A stretch of 64,000 nt of DNA from Pleurocapsa sp. PCC 7319 (GTDB lineage Bacteria > Cyanobacteriota > Cyanobacteriia > Cyanobacteriales > Xenococcaceae). Under the pieces are notes generated by a model that searched no databases, was not told the origin of the DNA, and saw only the letters and a program-made list of their open reading frames with translations. The stretch covers positions 2,504,211 to 2,568,210 of the forward strand of contig NZ_KB235922.1 of assembly GCF_000332195.1 (NCBI RefSeq). The letters run 5' to 3'. The translations under genes and the position numbers were made by a program. Below, piece after piece: positions 38,601 to 44,340 of this stretch; the first letter of the stretch is position 1, and every line of letters begins with the position of its first letter.

Positions 38601-40526
38601 ATGAGTATTTTAACTCTACAAAATATCAAAAAAGATTTCGGTATTAAAGAAATACTGCGCGATGCTAGCTTTAGCATTGAGCCAAATGACAAAGTAGGCT
38701 TAATTGGGGTAAATGGCTCTGGTAAATCTACTCTACTCAAAATGATTGCGGGTATTGAACCGATAGATGGTGGTCAACGCTTGGTTAAATCTGGGGCGCG
38801 AATAATTTATTTACCCCAACAGCCAGAAATAGATGAAAATCTGACGGTGATCGATCAGGTATTTGCTGATAGTGGAGAACAAATGAAGCTGGTCAGGGAA
38901 TACGAAGACTTATCTCACAAGATAGCTCATGCAGTCGATAATAACTTAGACTCCCTTATGGCTCAGCTAGCTAAGGTAACAGAAAAAATGGAATCCGCAG
39001 GAGCATGGGAGCTGGAAACCAAAGCCAAGATTATTCTAACTAAGCTGGGTATCGAAGACTTTGATGCTAGGGTAGGGGATCTTTCTGGGGGATACAGGAA
39101 ACGGATTGCTTTGGCGACAGCTTTGCTCAATGAACCAGATTTGTTATTGATGGATGAACCTACTAACCACCTAGATGCCGAGTCGGTAGAGTGGTTACAG
39201 GAATATCTAGCTCGCTTTCAGGGGGCACTTCTACTTATTACTCACGATCGCTACTTTTTAGATCAAGTTACTAATCGGATCTTAGAAATCGACCGTGCCG
39301 ATTTATACACCTATTCGGGAAATTATTCCTATTATCTGGAAAAAAAAGCTCTACAAGAAGAATCTGCTGCCAGTAGCGAACGCAAACATCAAGGAGTTTT
39401 AAGACGAGAATTAGAGTGGCTCAAGCGAGGACCAAAAGCTCGTAGTACTAAGCAAAAAGCCCGCATTGATCGTATTGGCGAAATGCAGGATAAGGAGTTT
39501 AAACAAACTCAGGGTAAAGTTGAAATTGATACTCCTGGGAGACGTATTGGGAAAAAAGTCATTGAACTGGAGAATATTTCTAAAGCCTATAACGGACGGA
39601 CTCTAATTGATGATTTTACCTATGAATTTACTCCCCGCGATCGCATAGGTATTATTGGAGGCAATGGTGTTGGGAAATCTACTCTGATGAATATTATCAC
39701 CGGGAGAATTGAACCTGATCGGGGTAAGGTCAATATCGGTAAGACGATTCACATTGGTTATTTCGATCAGCATTCGGATACCATTTGGGATGCCTTAAAT
39801 GAAGAACAACGAGTAATTGATTTTATCAAAGATGTCGCAGCAGTTGTCACCACTGCCGATGGCAATCAAATTAGTGCTTCCCAGATGTTAGAAAAGTTTT
39901 TGTTTCCCCCCAGCCAACAATATGCGCCGATTCACAAACTCTCTGGAGGCGAAAAACGCCGTCTGTTTTTATTGCAAGTATTAATGGATGCCCCCAACGT
40001 TTTAATTTTAGATGAACCGACCAACGATTTAGATGTGCAGACCTTGGCAATATTAGAAGATTATCTAGAAAACTTTAATGGTTGTGCGATCGCCGTGTCC
40101 CACGATCGCTATTTTCTAGATCGAACTGTAGATTTTATCTTGGCGATCGAGCCTGGGGGCAAGATTCGTAGCTATCCAGGCAATTATTCTGTATATTTGG
40201 AACACAAAAAGAGAGCTGAAAAACAAGCTAAACAAGAACAGGTTCGAGAACAACCCCAATCTAGTAAACCGAAAAATACTAAAACTGATAAATCAATTTC
40301 ACAGAAGAATAAACCTTTATCAAATTACGAAAGACGCGAATATGAAAAACTAGAAGTCAAAATTGCTCAAATGGAAACCGATAAGGAAAAATTAGAAAGT
40401 AATCTGGCAATTAACTGTAGTGACTTTACTTTAGTACAAGAACTATCCCAACAATTGACAACATTAAATGAAGCAATTGACAATGCTACTGAACGCTGGA
40501 TGGAACTAGCAGAAAGAGAGTTCTAG
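38601..40526 (+). CDS. ABC-F family ATPase (Uup/EttA-like)
   Basis: 641-aa soluble protein with two ABC domains and no membrane part. Walker A motifs GVNGSGKST and GGNGVGKST, signature LSGGYRKRIALA and LSGGEKRRLFLL, Walker B LLLMDEPTNHLD and VLILDEPTNDLD. The linker between the domains (HQGVLRRELEWLKRGPKARS) and a charged coiled-coil C-terminus (about 550-641) fit the Uup subgroup. ABC-F proteins act on ribosomes or on nucleic-acid structures. Solo gene. Confidence 0.94.
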   Translation: MSILTLQNIKKDFGIKEILRDASFSIEPNDKVGLIGVNGSGKSTLLKMIAGIEPIDGGQRLVKSGARIIYLPQQPEIDENLTVIDQVFADSGEQMKLVREYEDLSHKIAHAVDNNLDSLMAQLAKVTEKMESAGAWELETKAKIILTKLGIEDFDARVGDLSGGYRKRIALATALLNEPDLLLMDEPTNHLDAESVEWLQEYLARFQGALLLITHDRYFLDQVTNRILEIDRADLYTYSGNYSYYLEKKALQEESAASSERKHQGVLRRELEWLKRGPKARSTKQKARIDRIGEMQDKEFKQTQGKVEIDTPGRRIGKKVIELENISKAYNGRTLIDDFTYEFTPRDRIGIIGGNGVGKSTLMNIITGRIEPDRGKVNIGKTIHIGYFDQHSDTIWDALNEEQRVIDFIKDVAAVVTTADGNQISASQMLEKFLFPPSQQYAPIHKLSGGEKRRLFLLQVLMDAPNVLILDEPTNDLDVQTLAILEDYLENFNGCAIAVSHDRYFLDRTVDFILAIEPGGKIRSYPGNYSVYLEHKKRAEKQAKQEQVREQPQSSKPKNTKTDKSISQKNKPLSNYERREYEKLEVKIAQMETDKEKLESNLAINCSDFTLVQELSQQLTTLNEAIDNATERWMELAEREF

Positions 40527-40864
40527 GTAGTCCTAAACAAGCAGTTCTCATTTGAATGAGGTACAGTCAATAATCTTGGTTTTTGATTGTTGATTGTTGA
40601 TTGTTGTCTTCAAAAAGATCAAAGCTTCCAAAGCTGATAATTATCTGAGATTTAGGCTATTTTTTCTTTGGATTCAATTTAGGAAAGTTTCATTTTAAAT
40701 AGCGGGACTTAAACAATTTTAAAACTTAAAAGAAGTTAAGATGCTGATATAGCGTATTTTTACGTCTCGTCTTTCAGGCGATCGCGATCAAGAAAGATAT
40801 ATTGGAGTAGATATCAAGAAAGTATCCGTCTAATAAATAGTTATAAGCCAAAGAACAAAGTAGG
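40527..40864. other. Intergenic region with heptamer repeat (TTGATTG)3
   Basis: Three perfect TTGATTG units lie at 40583-40603. Otherwise AT-rich with one HIP1 octamer near 40780. No gene seen. Confidence 0.5.
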
Positions 40865-41183
40865 ATGAGTACTAAGGTGTCAGATAAAAGTGTATCGATA
40901 ACAGGCTTTATACAGATCGTTGCATTTTTCACATCCGTTCTAAGTGTTGTAACTGTTTTTGATTATTTACATAGATATATTGAACTATTTTCACATTTCA
41001 GGCTGCAGTATTTATTTGCCTCACTGACTTGTACATTTATATTTTTAGTTCTTCAAAAATATAAATTAGTCTTTTTAATGTCTGTAATTGTCGGTCTGAA
41101 TATGATGTATGTTCTGCCTTGGTATTTTGATTCAGAAGGAGAAACAGCCAAACAATACGCTGTTCAGATAAAAATAATACATA
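40865..41183 (+). pseudogene. N-terminal fragment of a membrane EEP-type phosphatase, cut by an IS
   Basis: About 106 native residues with three membrane helices (TGFIQIVAFFTSVLSVVTVF, QYLFASLTCTFIFLVL, LVFLMSVIVGLNMMYVLPWY). A helix triplet with FSHFRLQYL and a following PWYF is the usual N-terminus of cyanobacterial endonuclease/exonuclease/phosphatase-fold membrane proteins. The frame then enters the IS at 41184 and stops at 41194. The catalytic domain is not found on the other side of the IS (42862 onward), so more than a simple insertion has happened. Family assignment is moderately secure. Confidence 0.6.
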
Positions 41184-41295
41184 GGGTTTGCTGAATAACT
41201 TGACAACCTTGAGCCAATAAAGGTTATAAGGATTTTAGGCGCAGAAAAAAGTTAAGTAAAAATGGCGAAAAACCCCTAAAATTGGTAAAAGACCC

Positions 41296-41796
41296 TTGCA
41301 CTTATCTGAGCAAGAACAAATGTACCGTAAAACTAGCCAGTCGGAGCTTACCCCAGAAAATTTTGAATTACCCTTTGAAAGTAAGTTGTCATCAGAAAAC
41401 CGATGGGTAATTATGGCAGAGTTAATTCCTTGGTCAGATTTTGAGTCAGAATATGCAGAAAATTTCTCAGAAACAATGGGAGCAATAGCCAAACCATTTC
41501 GGATGGCATTGGGGGCATTAATTATTAAAGAAAAATTAGGAATAAGCGATAGAGAAACTGTAGAGCAAATAAGGGAAAATCCTTATTTACAGTATTTTCT
41601 AGGGATGTCAGACTATAGCAATCAAGCCCCATTTGATGCCTCAATGATGGTTTATTTTAGAGAAAGAATAGACCTGGATTTAGTTAATAAAATCAATATA
41701 AAAATGGTAAATAATCTCCGAGAGAAAGAGGAGGAAGAAACAGAAAAAAAAACGAAAAAGAAGAAGTTAAATCAATTAAAAATCAAGGAAAGTTAA
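41296..41796 (+). CDS. IS transposase, upstream frame (orfA)
   Basis: 166 aa. NRWVIMAELIPWSDFESEYA, FRMALGALIIKEKLGISDRE and QIRENPYLQYFLGMSDYSNQ match the N-terminal domain of a common cyanobacterial IS5/IS1182-type DDE transposase. It lacks the catalytic residues, which lie in the next frame. Near its end is a run of nine A (41744-41752) read in frame as AAA AAA, followed by a Lys-rich out-of-register tail. A -1 slip on that run would join it to orfB. The upstream ATG at 41326-41328 (MYRKTSQ) is the more usual start for the family than 41296. Confidence 0.8.
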   Translation: MHLSEQEQMYRKTSQSELTPENFELPFESKLSSENRWVIMAELIPWSDFESEYAENFSETMGAIAKPFRMALGALIIKEKLGISDRETVEQIRENPYLQYFLGMSDYSNQAPFDASMMVYFRERIDLDLVNKINIKMVNNLREKEEEETEKKTKKKKLNQLKIKES

Positions 41797-41843
41797 TATT
41801 AGATGCTACTTGCGCTCCTGGGGATATAAGTTATCCCAATGAT

Positions 41844-42797
41844 TTGGGAATATTAAATCAAGCCAGACGACAAACCGAAAAAATTCTAGATTCTCTTTAT
41901 AAAACTTGTCAAACAAAGAAAGTAAAAAAGCCAAGGACTTATAGAAAGAAAGCGAGAAAAGATTATTTGAAAGTTGCGAAGAAACGTCGTCCATCTCGAC
42001 AAGAAAGAAGCTCGGCAGTCGCCAAACAATTACAATACATCAAAAGAAATTTATCTCACATAGAGAATTTAGTTAATTCCGAGGCTGATTTAAGTAGTCT
42101 ATCTCCAAGCCAATATAAAATGTTGTTGGTAGTTACAGAAGTTTATCGTCAACAATTGTGGATGTATGAGAATCAATCCAACAGAATTGACGATAGAATC
42201 GTCAGTATAACTCAACCTCATATCCGTCCTATCGTCAGAGGAAAAGCAGGAAAAACTGTGGAATTCGGAGCAAAAATTTCAGTAAGCTGTTTTGACCAAT
42301 ATGTATTTTTAGATCATTTGAGTTGGGATAACTTTAATGAATCAGGGGATTTAAAAACACAAGTAGAAGCCTATAAAAACTTCACTGGCTACTATCCATC
42401 CTCAGTTCATGTAGATAAAATTTATCGCAATAGAGAGAATCGAACTTGGTGTAAAGACCGAGGTATTAGAATCAGTGGACCACCATTGGGAAGACCACCT
42501 AAAAATGTTAGTAAATCAACTAAAAAACAAGCTAGAGATGATGAAAGATTTCGTAATGCTATTGAGGGAAAATTCGGACAAGCAAAACGACGTTATGGAC
42601 TTAACTGTATCATGGCAAAACTCTCAAAGACAGCAGAAACTTCTATTGCCGTTACTTTTTTAGTTATCAATCTTTCCACCCTGCTCAGGCAGGTTAGCTG
42701 TCTTTTTTTGTCTTTATTTCTGAATACCTATAAATTCGGCTCGATTACTGACTTTTTTATTATTAAAACTGATATTAAAGTCAAATTACTAACATAA
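41844..42797 (+). CDS. IS transposase, downstream catalytic frame (orfB)
   Basis: 317-aa open frame in -1 register to orfA. The frame is open further upstream to the A-run and reads LILDATCAPGDISYPNDLGI just before the annotated TTG, so the first catalytic Asp (LDATCAP) belongs to it. Second Asp is in SVHVDKIYRNREN and the Glu in AIEGKFGQAKRRYGL. Independent initiation at 41844 would lose the first Asp. Hence the active protein needs a -1 frameshift, or the copy is broken by an indel in the A-run. Confidence 0.8.
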   Translation: MGILNQARRQTEKILDSLYKTCQTKKVKKPRTYRKKARKDYLKVAKKRRPSRQERSSAVAKQLQYIKRNLSHIENLVNSEADLSSLSPSQYKMLLVVTEVYRQQLWMYENQSNRIDDRIVSITQPHIRPIVRGKAGKTVEFGAKISVSCFDQYVFLDHLSWDNFNESGDLKTQVEAYKNFTGYYPSSVHVDKIYRNRENRTWCKDRGIRISGPPLGRPPKNVSKSTKKQARDDERFRNAIEGKFGQAKRRYGLNCIMAKLSKTAETSIAVTFLVINLSTLLRQVSCLFLSLFLNTYKFGSITDFFIIKTDIKVKLLT

Positions 42798-42923
42798 AAA
42801 CTTATTTTTTAAACAAGCTGATTCTTGTCAATTTTTCCGATTACTTTTTCAGCAAACTCTAGCTAGAGTCGATTTTTTCCTTATGAACCCAACTTAGCGA
42901 CATACCTTTTGATTTCTTCTTGC

Positions 42924-42974
42924 TCACCTTTCTTGCTCAATTCTTTGATACTTTCTTAACCTACCAATTTCAAT
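42924..42974 (-). repeat. Duplicated sequence, copy 1, downstream of mazF
   Basis: Reads IEIGRLRKYQRIEQER-stop, followed by TGAGCAAGAAGAAATC. Copy 2 at 43643-43720 reads VEIGRLEKYGKEEKV-stop, followed by the same 16-mer. The two copies bracket mazEF. It directly follows the mazF stop codon. Confidence 0.55.
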
Positions 42975-43326
42975 CAATATTTAATAATTGCTGTAGCGAT
43001 TTTTGTACTCGATCACGATCATCTGTTGCCAACTTGCCTATTTTTTTGATTACTAAAGCATCATCCAGAGTAAATAACTTCATTCTGACAATCGATTTGG
43101 CTTTTAATCCCGCACTCTCTAAATCTGTTATCGCTTCATCTAATACCCAAGGTGCATGAGTCGCTGTGGTAATCATTGCCATCACACTTTTTTGAGTCCA
43201 TTTGTTAAATTTCGTCCCATCCGAAATCACTAAAGCTGGACGTTTTTTTGCCGCCGAACTATCTGTAAATGGAAACGGAACCACTACCACCTCAAATTGC
43301 TTATAAGTCACTGTATGCTTCCTCAT
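42970..43326 (-). CDS. MazF/PemK-family toxin
   Basis: Ribonuclease toxin of a type II toxin-antitoxin pair, expected to cut mRNA. 118 aa: FEVVVVPFPFTDSSAAKKRPALVIS is the PemK/MazF signature (Arg of KKRPALV is the conserved catalytic-site residue) and VMAMITTATH follows in the next core strand. Its start lies inside the end of the antitoxin gene (26-nt overlap), typical for translational coupling. It is at the edge of the remains of a plasmid-like replication module, where such pairs often act in maintenance. Confidence 0.88.
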   Translation of the reverse strand: MRKHTVTYKQFEVVVVPFPFTDSSAAKKRPALVISDGTKFNKWTQKSVMAMITTATHAPWVLDEAITDLESAGLKAKSIVRMKLFTLDDALVIKKIGKLATDDRDRVQKSLQQLLNID

Positions 43327-43543
43327 CCGCCTCTGATGACCATTCTCCCAAAGTCGCTGCCACTGACTCTAGATATTCCCAATCTACTGGTGATACTTTC
43401 TTCAACACTACCTTTTCATCCTCTATTTCAAAGATTATGCGATCTCCTTTTTCAATTGCTAGTTTTTCTCTTACTGCTTGGGGAATCGTCGCTTGATACT
43501 TTTGAGTTACTTTGGAAGTTAGTTTGATTTTAGCTCTGGTCAT
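43301..43543 (-). CDS. AbrB/MazE-type antitoxin
   Basis: 80 aa with an N-terminal swapped-hairpin AbrB DNA-binding domain: KVTQKYQATIPQAVREKLAI followed by GDRIIFEIEDEKVVLKK. The acidic C-terminus (EWSSEADEEAYSDL) should wrap the toxin. It precedes and overlaps mazF; the pair normally represses its own promoter. Confidence 0.88.
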   Translation of the reverse strand: MTRAKIKLTSKVTQKYQATIPQAVREKLAIEKGDRIIFEIEDEKVVLKKVSPVDWEYLESVAATLGEWSSEADEEAYSDL

Positions 43544-43642
43544 AACTCATTTTTCTTTACTCAATATCCACTTTAGTTATACCGTATTACCGTATTACTT
43601 GAACTGTACTGGGCAATCATCCCTTCGATTTCTTCTTGCTCA

Positions 43643-43720
43643 TTAGACTTTCTCCTCTTTGCCATACTTCTCTAATCGACCAATTTCCACCCATTCTTCA
43701 ACCATTTCCAGCTTCACCAT
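43643..43720 (-). repeat. Duplicated sequence, copy 2, upstream of mazE
   Basis: A 25-codon frame, MVKLEMVEEWVEIGRLEKYG plus five residues and stop, then ATGAGCAAGAAGAAATC. Related to copy 1 at 42924-42974. It could be the end of a decayed small gene of the replication module. The gap 43544-43876 contains only this, the VapE tail and the heptamer array. Confidence 0.5.
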
Positions 43721-43732
43721 CTATTGGTCACT

Positions 43733-43843
43733 TCAACTCGATATAAGAGTAAGACTATCTTTCATCTCCGTCAGTTGAGCGATGCTCATCTCGACTCTAT
43801 TACTTACACCATACTTTTCTTGGATATAGGCGAGCGCTTTACT
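43733..43843 (-). pseudogene. Detached C-terminal tail of the VapE-like primase gene
   Basis: 36 codons, SKALAYIQEKYGVSNRVEMS followed by IAQLTEMKDSLTLISS and a stop. Many cyanobacterial replication and recombination proteins end in a small domain of the form LGW(S/T)xxxxxxYLxxxYGxxSRxxLTxxQLxxF. The VapE-like ORF stops with VRRLG immediately on the other side of the four-helix-bundle element. Joining VRRLG to SKALAYIQEKYG restores this domain. I infer that the element inserted there. The motif is recalled from memory. Confidence 0.6.
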
Positions 43844-43846
43844 TCA

Positions 43847-44340
43847 GGTAGGAGGTAGTAGGTAGGAGGTAGTAGGTTATTTTTGTTTGAGTTTTTTGGT
43901 GATGGCTACTAGAATTTTAATAATTACTTCTATCTCTTCTAACATATCGGAAAATTTGTTTTTTGGAACTAGATCATTTTCAAGCATTAATTCTATCCAA
44001 TACTTAGTTTCACTGGCTTCTTTTAAAGCTATTAAATACTTGGATAAAAAGTCTTTATCTGATTGAGCATAAACTCCTTCTGATATATTAGCTCCAATAC
44101 TAGTACCGCTTCTCAAAAACTGTTTTGACAGAATAGCACAAGCACTATTAAAGTGATTTCTTTCATTTATTTCCGAATAAGCCTTTATTACTCTACTAGC
44201 AAAGAGTTTAGTTCTTTGTTGAATTGTAATGTTATTATTGTTCACAAATAAAATAGTAAGTGATATTTCTATTTTATCTTGTAGTAGGTAATCAGTACCT
44301 ACTACCTACTACCTACTACCTACTACTTACTACCTATTCC
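43847..44340 (-). mobile_element. Four-helix-bundle element bounded by inverted heptamer arrays
   Basis: Left boundary: four heptamers GGTAGGA/GGTAGTA alternating (43847-43874) plus GGT. Right boundary: TACCTAC four times, TACTTAC and TACCTAT (44296-44337). The arrays are inverted relative to each other. Between them is one gene for a four-helix-bundle protein and short non-coding flanks, including GTAGTAGGTAATCAGTACCTACTAC-like inverted sequence at the right inner edge. It interrupts the VapE-like gene. A deletion derivative lies at 47837-47954. No transposase or recombinase motif is present. Confidence 0.65.
43877..44245 (-). CDS. Four-helix-bundle protein (S23/TIGR02436 family)
   Basis: 122 aa, almost all helical: TKLFASRVIKAYSEI, ILSKQFLRSGTSIGANISEG (the family signature QxxRSxxSIxANIxEG), YLIALKEASETKYWIELMLE and a last helix to KKLKQK. 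Relatives are encoded in intervening sequences of bacterial 23S rRNA genes, and the same fold is used by Avd, the accessory protein of diversity-generating retroelements. There is no reverse transcriptase or rRNA gene here. The stop codon abuts the left heptamer array. Probably binds nucleic acid or a partner needed for movement of the element; inference. Confidence 0.85.
   Translation of the reverse strand: MNNNNITIQQRTKLFASRVIKAYSEINERNHFNSACAILSKQFLRSGTSIGANISEGVYAQSDKDFLSKYLIALKEASETKYWIELMLENDLVPKNKFSDMLEEIEVIIKILVAITKKLKQK

Larger units (their letters stand above)
41184..42859 (+). mobile_element. IS5-family-like insertion sequence with TA duplication
   Basis: The ends are GGGTTTGCTGAA at 41184 and TTCAGCAAACTC at 42848-42859, an 11-of-12 inverted repeat. 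Each is flanked by TA (41182-41183 and 42860-42861), a 2-bp target duplication. Inside are two transposase reading frames in the same direction, the second in -1 register. It truncates the EEP-type gene on its left. Confidence 0.85.

Noticed and set aside
43877-44245. Diversity-generating retroelement based on the Avd-like protein
   Set aside because: No reverse transcriptase, template repeat or variable repeat was found within the window.
43847-44337. Heptamer arrays as a CRISPR array
   Set aside because: The units are 7 bp and contiguous, with no spacers and no cas genes nearby.
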